A DNA stretch of 39,462 nt from a virus. The position numbers were made by a program, and so were the translations under genes. Within the stretch, counting starts at the first letter, position 1; each line of letters opens with the position of its first letter. Location of the stretch: positions 1 through 39,462 of IMG/VR virus record IMGVR_UViG_3300022540_000486, one strand, 5' to 3'. This document shows positions 31,861 through 39,199 of the stretch, one piece after another. Under the pieces are notes generated by a model. The model was not told where the DNA came from and did no database searches. It saw only the letters and a program-made list of their open reading frames with translations.

Positions 31861-33404
31861 TGGAAATAATTGAAGGGCTTGTAATCGGATCACCAGAATG
31901 GATTGCCTATAATTCGGCATCCGAAGCACCGGCCATGATGGGTGTTTCAAAATATCAAAGCAGGGACGAGCTCCTGCATTTAAAACATATCGGCGAAAAG
32001 CCAGAAGTAGCCAGCTACCAACAAAAGATATTCGATAAAGGCCACGCCGCCGAGGCGGCCGCACGACCTCATATCGAGGCCATGATTGGCGAAGATTTAT
32101 ACCCCGCCACAGGCCTTGAGAAATTTGGTGAGATTTCATTGCTGGCTTCATTTGATGGTCTGACAATGGGCCAAGATATTGTATTTGAGCACAAGCTTTG
32201 GAATGACGGGCTCGCCTCATTAACAAAAACCGGCGATCTGCCAAAGCATTATCTCTGCCAGCTTGAGCAGCAATTAATGGTAAGCGGCGCGGAAAAGGCC
32301 ATATTCGTGGTATCGGATGGCACTCCCGATAAGATGGTGCACTGCGGATATACCTCAGACCCAGAGCTCAGAAAGGCGATACTTGCCGGTTGGGCTCAAT
32401 TTGAAAAGGACCTTGATTCTTTTGCTCCGGAAGCGGTAGCGGAAAAGCCACAGGCTCAAGCTTTAATGGAGCTCCCTGCTTTAAATATCCAGATTTTCGG
32501 CGAGGTAAAAGAAACTAACCTGGCATTGTACGAAGAAAGCGCACTGGCATTTATATCCAAGATCAACACCGATCTGCAGACCGATCAGGACTTCGCTGAC
32601 GCAGAGCAAACGGTCAAATTCTGCGGCGAGGCAGAGAAAAAACTGGCGCTAGTCAAAGAACAGGCTTTATCGCAGACAGCCGATATCGACGCCCTATTCA
32701 AATCGGTCGACAAAATGAGCGAGGAATTCCGCAGAAAACGCCTTGAGCTGGATAAATTGGTCAAAAACCAGAAGGAAGTGCTGAAAGCAGGCATCATCAC
32801 CGAAGGACAGGCCGCTCTTGAGGCTTATATCAACGAGCATAACCAGAACTTCAACCGGCCATATATCACTTTTACAGCAGATTTCAGGGGCGCCATCAAG
32901 GGAAAGCGCACGATTACCTCAATCAGATCAGCGGTAAACGATACTTTGGCAGCCGCAAAAATAGAAATCAGCGAAATGGCTCTAAAGATTACGGCCAACG
33001 TCAAAACATTGACGGAGCTGGCTGGCGACCACAAATCTCTATTCCCTGACCTGCAACAGATCATTTTCAAGGAATCGGATGATTTTACCTTACTGGTAAA
33101 GAGCAGAATCACCGACCAGGAGGCTGCTGAGAAGGTCAGAGCCGAGGAAAAGGAAAAGCAGGCAAAAGAGGCCACCGAAGCAGAGCAGGCGGCACAGGAG
33201 CAATGTGAGGCGCCTACGCCACAATATAAACCAAAAGAGGCACAATCACAGAATTACCAACCAAAGCAGCCAGCCATTGATTACCAGAAAGAGATAACTG
33301 AAAGCCTGATCCAAGGCGGAATTGGCAAGACTACCGCGCTAAAGGTAGCCAAGCTGATTATTGCCGGCCAGGTGAAAATGGTGCGCTTACATGAAACGGC
33401 TTAA
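31857..33404 (+). CDS. YqaJ-type exonuclease fused to a long coiled-coil/DUF region
   Basis: 515 aa. Residues 1-190 are a YqaJ-type (lambda exo fold) nuclease: RIGSSE-like start GSPEWIAYNSASEAPAMMGV, then ASFDGLTMGQDIVFEHKLW, giving the Asp...Glu-x-Lys catalytic set, and LPKHYLCQLEQQLMVSG. Residues about 215-420 are helical and resemble DUF1351-type recombination-associated proteins. A Lys/Glu/Gln-rich linker follows, and the last 35 residues (GGIGKTTALKVAKLIIAGQV) look like a small DNA-end-binding helix pair. Coupled to ERF by an ATGA overlap. Confidence 0.8.
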   Translation: MMEIIEGLVIGSPEWIAYNSASEAPAMMGVSKYQSRDELLHLKHIGEKPEVASYQQKIFDKGHAAEAAARPHIEAMIGEDLYPATGLEKFGEISLLASFDGLTMGQDIVFEHKLWNDGLASLTKTGDLPKHYLCQLEQQLMVSGAEKAIFVVSDGTPDKMVHCGYTSDPELRKAILAGWAQFEKDLDSFAPEAVAEKPQAQALMELPALNIQIFGEVKETNLALYEESALAFISKINTDLQTDQDFADAEQTVKFCGEAEKKLALVKEQALSQTADIDALFKSVDKMSEEFRRKRLELDKLVKNQKEVLKAGIITEGQAALEAYINEHNQNFNRPYITFTADFRGAIKGKRTITSIRSAVNDTLAAAKIEISEMALKITANVKTLTELAGDHKSLFPDLQQIIFKESDDFTLLVKSRITDQEAAEKVRAEEKEKQAKEATEAEQAAQEQCEAPTPQYKPKEAQSQNYQPKQPAIDYQKEITESLIQGGIGKTTALKVAKLIIAGQVKMVRLHETA

Positions 33405-33693
33405 AGTAAAAATTGGCGCGGAATTCGACGATCTGGAGGTTATAGATAAAGCCCCGGATCAATGCGGGAAAACCAGGGTTTATTGCCGGTGCGTCTGCGG
33501 GAAGGTGGTTGAGCGATTCTTAAGCGCCCTCCACAAAAAGAGCATGTTTCGCAAATCATGTGGATGCGGAAAACTAAAATACGGAAGCCGAAAGCGAGCG
33601 CAACAAAAACTCTATAAAGACGAAGGCACCTTCAACCCAACGGCGCAGAAGTTTTATCTTGGTACATTGGATGGAGATCATTATGAAAAATAA
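33391..33693 (+). CDS. Small zinc-finger-like protein
   Basis: 100 aa, basic. Cys pattern YCRCVCGK and SCGCGK with central basic helix (ALHKKSMFRK) suggests a zinc-bound nucleic-acid-binding module common in phages beside recombination genes. The start overlaps the exonuclease gene by 14 nt. Precise function unknown. Confidence 0.6.
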   Translation: MKRLKVKIGAEFDDLEVIDKAPDQCGKTRVYCRCVCGKVVERFLSALHKKSMFRKSCGCGKLKYGSRKRAQQKLYKDEGTFNPTAQKFYLGTLDGDHYEK

Positions 33694-33910
33694 GCAATCG
33701 CAAAAAGATCAAATTTTAAAGGCTCTCAAGAGGGGTAGAAAAATCACGCCATTGGATGCGCTGGCTGAATTTGGCTGTTTCAGGCTGGCGGCCAGGATCG
33801 AGGAAATTAAACGGCTTGGCCATAACATCATAACCAAAATGGTTTCATCGGCAGAGGGTAAGCGATTCGCACAATATAGCCTGCCGAGAAATCGTAAAGG
33901 AAAAGCATAA
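33683..33910 (+). CDS. Helix-turn-helix protein (HTH_39-like)
   Basis: 75 aa. The start is the ATG at 33683 with GGAG 9 nt upstream, overlapping the preceding stop. SQKDQILKALKRGRKITPLD then ALAEFGCFRLAARIEEIKRL is the HTH_39-type winged helix found in phage proteins; the C-terminus continues as a wing-like strand. Probable DNA-binding regulator; its stop TAA shares a base with the CsrA-like start (TAATG). Confidence 0.7.
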   Translation: MKNKQSQKDQILKALKRGRKITPLDALAEFGCFRLAARIEEIKRLGHNIITKMVSSAEGKRFAQYSLPRNRKGKA

Positions 33911-34086
33911 TGTTGAAATTGACGAGAGTCGTTGGAAAAAGAATATTTATCAATGACGGGCAGATTAAGATTCAAGTTTTGGATATTCAAGGGAATAGCG
34001 TCCAGCTTGGGTTCGAGGCTGCGGATGATGTGATAATTGATAGAGAAGAGATAGCAATAAGGAAGCGAGAGAATCCTCTGCCATGA
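33910..34086 (+). CDS. csrA: CsrA/RsmA-family RNA-binding regulator
   Basis: 58 aa, close to the 61 aa of E. coli CsrA. The whole family plan is visible: MLKLTRVVGK (E. coli MLILTRRVGE), strands FINDGQIKIQVLDIQGNSVQ and LGFEAADDVIIDREEI (E. coli VNAPKEVAVHREEI). Key RNA contacts Leu4, Arg6 and the REEI arginine (Arg45) are kept; the second Arg of TRR is Val and the His before REEI is Asp. CsrA binds GGA motifs near ribosome-binding sites and blocks or stabilises mRNAs. TAATG and ATGA junctions tie it to both neighbours. It could retune host carbon/biofilm control or phage translation. Confidence 0.9.
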   Translation: MLKLTRVVGKRIFINDGQIKIQVLDIQGNSVQLGFEAADDVIIDREEIAIRKRENPLP

Positions 34087-34334
34087 GTCAAGAAACAACA
34101 AAAGAGGAAAGTTTCTTCGAGAAGGGCCAGCGTGACTGCCGCGCGTACTATAACTCGCAGGCATACGCTGGCCTGACTCGATTTGTAAAAGCTGAAGAGG
34201 CGATCAAGCTGTTCTGGCCACCGGTAGATGAGATGCAGATCATGGTGTCGACACCGCTACCAAAGCCCAGGCAGAAGTGGATCGCTGGCTTTAAAAAAGA
34301 GCAGAAGAATGGCTCGTTACTACTAACAAGGTGA
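34083..34334 (+). CDS. Hypothetical protein, 83 aa
   Basis: Start overlaps the CsrA-like stop (ATGA). Acidic N-terminus (SQETTKEESFFEKGQRDCRA), aromatic middle with AYYNSQAYAGLTRF, and basic C-terminus. No recognised domain. Coupling makes it a candidate partner in expression with the CsrA-like protein. Confidence 0.5.
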   Translation: MSQETTKEESFFEKGQRDCRAYYNSQAYAGLTRFVKAEEAIKLFWPPVDEMQIMVSTPLPKPRQKWIAGFKKEQKNGSLLLTR

Positions 34335-34338
34335 GAAT

Positions 34339-34566
34339 ATGAGTGAATGTAAACAATGTCCGCATGTGGTTGGCGATTCTTATCAAAGAGACTGCGCTTT
34401 CCCTGATTGTATTGGCGGCTGGGAAGAAGCGTATAAAATCCTCCAATCCCAATGCGAGGTGTATCGGGAAGCCGTAGCTTTTATGATGGATAATTTTAGT
34501 GCCTACCCAGAAGCATACGACCATGTGGAAAAACTAATAGCCCCGTTCAACCAAACCAAGGAATAA
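34339..34566 (+). CDS. Small cysteine-rich protein, 75 aa
   Basis: Begins MSECKQCPHVVGDSYQRDCA with CxxC and two further Cys (FPDCIGGW), then a helical part. A zinc site built by the N-terminal Cys/His set is likely. Followed by the repeated ribosome-binding-site cassette. Function unknown. Confidence 0.55.
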   Translation: MSECKQCPHVVGDSYQRDCAFPDCIGGWEEAYKILQSQCEVYREAVAFMMDNFSAYPEAYDHVEKLIAPFNQTKE

Positions 34567-34695
34567 ACATGGAATCTGTCAAAGTTATATTAATTACCCT
34601 CGGAGTACTTTTTTTATTGATATTACCTTGGGCAATAGGCTCAGCCAATATGGTTGTATATTTTATAGATAACTTTTGACCAAACCAAGGAATAA
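34550..34695. repeat. 17-bp direct repeat carrying ribosome-binding sites
   Basis: ACCAAACCAAGGAATAA occurs at 34550-34566 and again at 34679-34695. Each copy ends one gene or follows its stop and supplies AAGGA for the next gene. The unit between them encodes a membrane microprotein, as if gene plus leader had been duplicated or exchanged by recombination at the repeat. Confidence 0.7.
34569..34679 (+). CDS. 36-aa membrane microprotein
   Basis: ATG at 34569, AAGGA 6 nt upstream. MESVKVILITLGVLFLLILP then WAIGSANMVVYFIDNF: one long hydrophobic helix, short polar ends. Lies exactly between two copies of the 17-bp repeat. Confidence 0.6.
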   Translation: MESVKVILITLGVLFLLILPWAIGSANMVVYFIDNF

Positions 34696-34699
34696 GTTT

Positions 34700-34801
34700 A
34701 TGGGGCAGGCGGCGAATTACGAGGGCTGGATACACGGTAGCCACCGTTTTGACGGAGTAGAACGTATCCCTTTGGCCTGTCCCACCCTATTAACCAACTA
34801 A
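34700..34801 (+). CDS. 33-aa small protein
   Basis: ATG at 34700 after the second repeat copy with AAGGA 9 nt upstream. MGQAANYEGWIHGSHRFDGV then ERIPLACPTLLTN. Soluble in appearance. The distance to the ribosome-binding site is acceptable. Weakly supported. Confidence 0.4.
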   Translation: MGQAANYEGWIHGSHRFDGVERIPLACPTLLTN

Positions 34802-34813
34802 GGAGAGAGAACG

Positions 34814-35107
34814 ATGGAATTAAAAGAATCAAACGATCATAGGTGCTACATGACACCTTACAATATACCTACAATTCAACTAGGTGATGGTGGAGTAATA
34901 ATCTCTGATTTATCGTTCAAGGATAATGAGTTTTCTGGAATTGGATTTTCATTAGGTCAAGGTGAAGTTGGCGAAAGTCATACACCAGAAGAAAAAACAA
35001 TGGCTGAGGATTTTGGGGTGTTTCTACAAATTATCTCAACTAGCCCAGAATCAATTCAAGTGATGATTGACCAGCTAATAAAGGCCAAGGCGAATCTTGA
35101 AGCCTAA
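34814..35107 (+). CDS. Hypothetical protein, 97 aa
   Basis: AAGGAGAGAGAACG precedes the ATG. Mixed alpha/beta: NIPTIQLGDGGVIISDLSFK then a turn-rich middle, ending in a helix (IQVMIDQLIKAKANLEA). No recognised family. Confidence 0.55.
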   Translation: MELKESNDHRCYMTPYNIPTIQLGDGGVIISDLSFKDNEFSGIGFSLGQGEVGESHTPEEKTMAEDFGVFLQIISTSPESIQVMIDQLIKAKANLEA

Positions 35108-35145
35108 CCCCAAAGCATCGGGCATCGGGCAACAGGAGGAAGGAT

Positions 35146-35475
35146 ATGGATAGGAAGAAAGTACGAGAGGCTATCAAGTTTGTTGAGGATAGATTCAGTT
35201 CAGCACATACGGATGCAATGTGGATCAAAAAATTACTTAACGAAGCCCTATCCTCATCCGAGAGTGAACACAACAAGGTAGCGAAGCATGAAACAGTCGA
35301 AGAATGGGCTGACCGCATGGGTAATGCTGAACCCTTGTACACCGTAGAGCAGGTAGTGGAAATGATGCAAAACATAGATTTACTGATAATGACTCGCCAC
35401 AACTATGTTCACGATAACGATAAATTAATGTCAAAGGCCGAAGTATTGGCACTCCTGACAGAGAAGCAGACATGA
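35146..35475 (+). CDS. Hypothetical helical protein, 109 aa
   Basis: AGGAGGAAGGAT precedes the ATG. Charged helices (DRKKVREAIKFVEDRFSSAH; WIKKLLNEALSSSESEHNKV) with a C-terminal helix MSKAEVLALLTEK. It resembles the helical N-terminus of the 146-aa protein encoded at 24481-24921 in general style only. Function unknown. Confidence 0.5.
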   Translation: MDRKKVREAIKFVEDRFSSAHTDAMWIKKLLNEALSSSESEHNKVAKHETVEEWADRMGNAEPLYTVEQVVEMMQNIDLLIMTRHNYVHDNDKLMSKAEVLALLTEKQT

Positions 35476-35699
35476 GTAGTTTCAAGGATCGCTGCCACAT
35501 AGCGACAAAATGCCTACCAGATGCAAAGTATAAGGACTGTCTGGAAAGGCTACATAAAGAAATGCTGGATAAAATAGCTGAACTTGAATTTTACAAAGAA
35601 AACCGAACCTGTATGGGATGTTGGGGGGTAAGGTGCCATTGTGACTGTGGGCAAGACAGCACCAGAACAGATAAACAGGAGGAAAACGATGGAACTTAA
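35472..35699 (+). CDS. Small cysteine-rich protein, 75 aa
   Basis: Start overlaps the preceding stop (ATGA). Helical N-terminus, then TCMGCWGVRCHCDCGQ with six cysteine/histidine ligands, probably a zinc site. The acidic C-terminus overlaps the start of the Lar-like gene by 11 nt. Confidence 0.55.
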   Translation: MSSFKDRCHIATKCLPDAKYKDCLERLHKEMLDKIAELEFYKENRTCMGCWGVRCHCDCGQDSTRTDKQEENDGT

Positions 35700-35883
35700 A
35701 CCTTGCCCGTTTTGTGGTGGCGAAGCAGACATAGTAAGAGGTAGTAGCTTAGACAATAGTAATCCTTGGCACAAAGTGTATTGCAAGGCCTGTCAGAACA
35801 GGACATGGGAGCACCCGAGAAAAATGAACGCCATAGCCTCATGGAACACCCGTACTGGCAATGGAGGTGAGACTAATGACTAA
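35689..35883 (+). CDS. Lar-like zinc-ribbon (restriction alleviation family)
   Basis: 64 aa. The ATG at 35689 with AGGAGG upstream is chosen over an earlier frame start. MELKPCPFCGGEADIV, then VYCKACQNRTWEH, and AIASWNTR at the end form the typical Lar-family zinc ribbon. Lar of the Rac prophage weakens type I restriction; many phage relatives are only known by this domain. It overlaps the next gene by 8 nt. Confidence 0.75.
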   Translation: MELKPCPFCGGEADIVRGSSLDNSNPWHKVYCKACQNRTWEHPRKMNAIASWNTRTGNGGETND

Positions 35884-36193
35884 CACAGAGATTGACCTGT
35901 ACAAAATTGACAGGGAACTGGCGGTACTGCATGGCGTTTATTACTCCGAAAACGAAGGTGAGGTATTTGCAGAGATAGACGGAAGTATTGACCCATTCTA
36001 CCCCACCACAGACCCAACGCAATTTATGAAGCTGATGGTGGAGTATGGGCTAGACATTAGCGTTAATGATGATGATGAGAACGGTAAGCCTACAGAGTGG
36101 AAAGCAGCAGCGTATGCAGGCGAGGAAGGCTATGGAGCCACCCCAATGATAGCCGGATGCCTTGCGTTGATTAAAGCACTGGAGGAGAAGTGA
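35876..36193 (+). CDS. Phage ABA-sandwich-like protein (DUF2591 type)
   Basis: 105 aa. The ATG at 35876 follows GGAGGTGA inside the Lar-like coding region. YPTTDPTQFMKLMVEYGLDI and the C-terminal GATPMIAGCLALIKALEE are characteristic of the phage ABA sandwich family. Known only as small phage accessory proteins. Confidence 0.6.
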   Translation: MTNTEIDLYKIDRELAVLHGVYYSENEGEVFAEIDGSIDPFYPTTDPTQFMKLMVEYGLDISVNDDDENGKPTEWKAAAYAGEEGYGATPMIAGCLALIKALEEK

Positions 36194-36194
36194 G

Positions 36195-36338
36195 ATGAGC
36201 TGGATATATTTAGCGCTACTTATTTGTTTCAGCATGTTAATCATCAGAGCCTTCCACGCGGCAATTAGGGCATGGGAAATGTCCGACTTAAAACCATTTA
36301 GATTTTGGTTTTGGCAGTTTTTTATAGGTAGGCTCTGA
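36195..36338 (+). CDS. 47-aa membrane microprotein
   Basis: ATG at 36195, 1 nt after the previous stop, with GGAGGAGAAG just upstream. MSWIYLALLICFSMLIIRAF is a membrane helix; the tail (FRFWFWQFFIGRL) is aromatic and may lie on the membrane. Unknown function. Confidence 0.6.
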   Translation: MSWIYLALLICFSMLIIRAFHAAIRAWEMSDLKPFRFWFWQFFIGRL

Positions 36339-36358
36339 GCCACCAAAGGAATGAAGAA

Positions 36359-36880
36359 ATGAATTATCTCATCATTGTACTGCTACTCACTGGCTGCGTC
36401 ACTATGCCGCCTACCGCTAAAGCGCTCGAATCCGATAAGAATTATCATTTTGCTGCTGGCGTCGCTATAGGAACGCTGGGCTGGAGGCTAGGTTGTGGCG
36501 CAGGATTAGTCAAAGAGGGATACGATAGCGCCTACGGGGGGACTGTAGAGCTTGCTGACTTTGCATATACATGCGCCGGATCGGGGCTAACTGCTGCGAT
36601 AGGAAGTGGGAAGTCCTTGCTGTATAGGGCTGATGTTTCTCTTATTTTATTAGACGGATTATCCACTTCTCATGCTATTCATAACGGGGCCAGAGAGGTG
36701 GGCTTTCCTAAGTATTTTATAGGAGAATACCCTAGCGATGAGAAAATAGCAGCCTTTACTGTTCTGAGCCTGGGTGTGCTGGAGTGGTCAGAAAGCTGGC
36801 ACCCTACAATGAGAAAGGTATTCCAGTATGGGATATTGCTAACAAGGCCATATATTGTGCTGGCTAATTATAATTTTTAA
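36359..36880 (+). CDS. Lipoprotein of the rightward operon
   Basis: 173 aa. A lipobox LLLTGC puts the lipidated Cys at residue 13. The mature part starts with ESDKNYHFAAGVAIGTLGWR, reminiscent of YfiM/DUF2279-type lipoproteins, and holds several glycine-rich hydrophobic segments (about 35-60, 80-100, 135-170). Located in the envelope. It could be a superinfection exclusion or lysis-related factor; this is inference. Confidence 0.55.
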   Translation: MNYLIIVLLLTGCVTMPPTAKALESDKNYHFAAGVAIGTLGWRLGCGAGLVKEGYDSAYGGTVELADFAYTCAGSGLTAAIGSGKSLLYRADVSLILLDGLSTSHAIHNGAREVGFPKYFIGEYPSDEKIAAFTVLSLGVLEWSESWHPTMRKVFQYGILLTRPYIVLANYNF

Positions 36881-36882
36881 CC

Positions 36883-37074
36883 ATGACATTCACTACATGG
36901 CTAATGCTTGGTCTTTGTACCGTCAATATGCAGGATGATGAGTTAACTATGCGAACCTGTCAGGCAGAATTTGAGGCTAAATTTCGTAAGATTATCATCA
37001 CCGATGATTTTGACGACTTTGAAAGGGAATGGCTATCACAAGATGTTAAGCGATTAGTATGGCCTGGCAAATAA
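36883..37074 (+). CDS. Small acidic protein, 63 aa
   Basis: MTFTTWLMLGLCTVNMQDDE then helical acidic sequence ending DVKRLVWPGK. No ribosome-binding site precedes the ATG, so translation would depend on coupling with the lipoprotein gene. The short hydrophobic N-terminus might be a weak signal peptide. Moderately supported. Confidence 0.45.
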   Translation: MTFTTWLMLGLCTVNMQDDELTMRTCQAEFEAKFRKIIITDDFDDFEREWLSQDVKRLVWPGK

Positions 37075-37077
37075 AAC

Positions 37078-37512
37078 ATGACCGCGAAGCACGCTCAAAT
37101 CTATTCAGTCCAGCACACCGGATCACGCTTTATTAAATCAATTTTGTTAAATAATGGGTGGGATTTTGTTGATATAAAGCACTACCAAAAACAATATTTC
37201 ACCGATCAATTCTGTATCTCTCCAATCAGGAATCCATGCGATGCTTATGTGTCTTGGGTATCCAGAGGCCGATGTGAGGATTTCTACCAGGCTTGGTTTA
37301 ACTTCAATGAGACTTATTTGAATAATAAAGATTTATGGATTGTGCCGGTAGATACGCCAGATCGAGGATTACATCTAAACGCCCTGGCTAAGAGGCTTGA
37401 TACTGATCTTAAAACCGATTGGCAGCCTGTTGGTTGCGGAAAAAGAAATAAAGCTGAATATATTAATCTGTCTGCAATCTATGAATTACAAGTAGTTAAG
37501 CAGTTTTATTAA
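37078..37512 (+). CDS. Sulfotransferase-like protein
   Basis: 144 aa, a short version of the family. YSVQHTGSRFIKSILL (9-24) corresponds to the PAPS 5'-phosphosulfate loop, and ISPIRNPCDAYVSW (47-60) to the 3'-phosphate motif with Arg51 and Ser59 at the usual spacing. AKRLDTDLK-type helix follows. Only about half of a typical sulfotransferase (250-300 aa) is present, so it may use a reduced acceptor domain or be degenerate. It ends exactly where the convergent LamG-like gene ends (TAATTA). Confidence 0.6.
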   Translation: MTAKHAQIYSVQHTGSRFIKSILLNNGWDFVDIKHYQKQYFTDQFCISPIRNPCDAYVSWVSRGRCEDFYQAWFNFNETYLNNKDLWIVPVDTPDRGLHLNALAKRLDTDLKTDWQPVGCGKRNKAEYINLSAIYELQVVKQFY

Positions 37513-38217
37513 TTAGATTGATAAGCCGCCAACACTAGCTAGATATTTAATCATTTTTGCTCTTGTTACCGCATCATGGGCTGCGCTGTAGACCAAAACT
37601 TCCTTGACTTGAGCGTTAAAAAAACCAAAGGTTCCATCTCCCCTCGCTCCAAGGGTAAATCCACCCAGATCATTTAAGCCAGCATCACCGGTTATGGGGT
37701 TAGCATTGTCGAACTGAAGAACTGAGGATGCACCATTTATCACTGCGGAGATAGCTTTGTATGTATCGATACCGAAAAGTGTCGTTTCAGCCAGCCCAAT
37801 GCCTGCATACAATCTAACCCTTGGTGTGCTAGTAATGCTCTGTATCATTCCTGAATTTGTTAATTCTCCATCAAAAAGATACTTATTATTTGCCCATGTT
37901 ACTTGTTTCCCTAATACATAAATCGTTTCAGGCTGCACAAGGGTAAAGGCTGAAGCTTTTAAGAAAAAAGTAATGCCGTCAAATAATATGGACCCATCTG
38001 CTTCTTTTGATGGTCTATTGGCATCAGTCGCCTGCAATAAATGATTACCCTCGCCGCTTTGATCGTCCCACTGACTAACGCCAGCGCCAGTGACTGTAAT
38101 CCCTTGATTAAATCGCGTCCAGAGTTTTAACTCTGGCAGTTCAGATGGCAAGAATTCACCAAATGACCTCTCTGCTGGATCAACCAGAACATCACCAAGG
38201 ACAGGCTTAAGAATCAT
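37513..38217 (-). CDS. LamG/concanavalin-like adhesin protein
   Basis: 234 aa from ATG at 38217, overlapping the upstream stop (TAATG). ELPELKLWTRFNQGITVTGA then VSQWDDQSGEGNHLLQATDA is the start of a LamG/ConA-like jelly roll (the W-D-D-SG-N--Q motif is very typical). It runs to GGFTLGARGDGTFGFFNAQV and KEVLVYSAAHD at the end. Presumably a virion carbohydrate-binding protein. Confidence 0.7.
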   Translation of the reverse strand: MILKPVLGDVLVDPAERSFGEFLPSELPELKLWTRFNQGITVTGAGVSQWDDQSGEGNHLLQATDANRPSKEADGSILFDGITFFLKASAFTLVQPETIYVLGKQVTWANNKYLFDGELTNSGMIQSITSTPRVRLYAGIGLAETTLFGIDTYKAISAVINGASSVLQFDNANPITGDAGLNDLGGFTLGARGDGTFGFFNAQVKEVLVYSAAHDAVTRAKMIKYLASVGGLSI

Positions 38218-38498
38218 TATTGAGTAACCCTGCAAACAACTGTGTCAGTGCCATAACCACCTGTCTTTATTCCTATCCGATACCAGACACGACTACCGCT
38301 GCCACTAATGACTTTCTCAAAATCAGCCGTAAAACTCTCAACATCAAGTACGGTCGATCCTTCATCAAAAGATCGTTGGACAAAAACGGTTGAGTCGGAA
38401 ATGCCTGAGGCGCTGACATGGCCTTCACCGGTAATTTCTGCCCAATCAGTGAATGTATTTGCTGCTGCGATTGATTTTGTTGCTACTGGTCTTGCCAT
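38217..38498 (-). CDS. Small structural protein, 93 aa
   Basis: Beta-rich, one domain: SIAAANTFTDWAEITGEGHV, STVFVQRSFDEGSTVLDVES and VWYRIGIKTGGYGTDTVVCR. Similar small proteins stand next to LamG-type adhesins in phages. AGGACAGGATA precedes the ATG. Exact role not recognised. Confidence 0.5.
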   Translation of the reverse strand: MARPVATKSIAAANTFTDWAEITGEGHVSASGISDSTVFVQRSFDEGSTVLDVESFTADFEKVISGSGSRVWYRIGIKTGGYGTDTVVCRVTQ

Positions 38499-38522
38499 TA
38501 TCCTGTCCTCTTATGAATTAAA

Positions 38523-38858
38523 TTAATGCCCTAATCCCTGCGGGTCATGTTTCCTGGCGAAAGCCTCAACTGCTCGGTTAATCATAGGCTTATAATCAAT
38601 TTCTGGCACTATTGGCTCAGGTTGTTGTACTGGCGGGTGCGTATGGCCTTTTAGGGCGTATTCAGGGTTAATGTGGATAATCTTAAGCTCATCAACAGTA
38701 TCCACCTCAACAGGCTCAGGAATCGCCTCTACTTCATCATAAGCTGCATATCCGCCAATGCCGAGGCTGGTTAATACAGCAACCAGACCAATGATCATTT
38801 TGTATGCATCCCAAAATAATTTAACCTTCTTGAATCCGGCCTCAATGCGCTTATTCAT
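38523..38858 (-). CDS. Single-pass membrane protein, possible holin/spanin partner
   Basis: 111 aa: amphipathic basic N-terminus (NKRIEAGFKKVKLFWDAYKM), one membrane helix about 21-41 (MIIGLVAVLTSLGIGGYAAY), then a Pro/Glu-rich periplasmic linker and C-terminal helix (MINRAVEAFARKHD). Topology N-in/C-out fits a pinholin-like or inner-membrane spanin-type protein. It sits near lysis genes if the window ends are joined. Unproven. Confidence 0.5.
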   Translation of the reverse strand: MNKRIEAGFKKVKLFWDAYKMIIGLVAVLTSLGIGGYAAYDEVEAIPEPVEVDTVDELKIIHINPEYALKGHTHPPVQQPEPIVPEIDYKPMINRAVEAFARKHDPQGLGH

Positions 38859-39199
38859 GGTTTAAGGCTCAAATTAATACCAATGCCGACAAAAGGCTTG
38901 CTGTCGGGCTCTTTCGCTACCGACCCATTAAGCATTCCCCACCCCCTCACATTAAATGCGGCTCCAGCAGCAAAGCCAATATTCTGATCGTGTTCGGCAG
39001 CGCCAAACCCTAACTGTAGGCCGCTGATATTCTCGCTAGGGTGAATCTGATCGGCAGCATATAAGGCCGCTAGGCCATTTGTCTTAATAGTCTTATTAAT
39101 CGAGTAATTATTAACCACTGTTTCAACTGGCTTATGATGAGGATCATCAGCAAAAACAGGCGTCGAGGCTAGAAATAATATAATTAGTAATTTTTTCAT
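38855..39199 (-). CDS. Exported protein with YadA-anchor-like C-terminus
   Basis: 114 aa. Cleavable signal peptide (KKLLIILFLASTPVFA, residues 2-17). The C-terminal half (GLQLGFGAAEHDQNIGFAAG, then AAFNVRGWGMLNGSVAKEPD) recalls the trimeric autotransporter (YadA) membrane anchor, ending in an aromatic-poor beta strand. A possible outer-membrane role. Confidence 0.5.
   Translation of the reverse strand: MKKLLIILFLASTPVFADDPHHKPVETVVNNYSINKTIKTNGLAALYAADQIHPSENISGLQLGFGAAEHDQNIGFAAGAAFNVRGWGMLNGSVAKEPDSKPFVGIGINLSLKP

Noticed and set aside
35115-35130. Tandem GCATCGG repeat
   Set aside because: Only two 7-bp copies in a leader just before a ribosome-binding site; too short to interpret.
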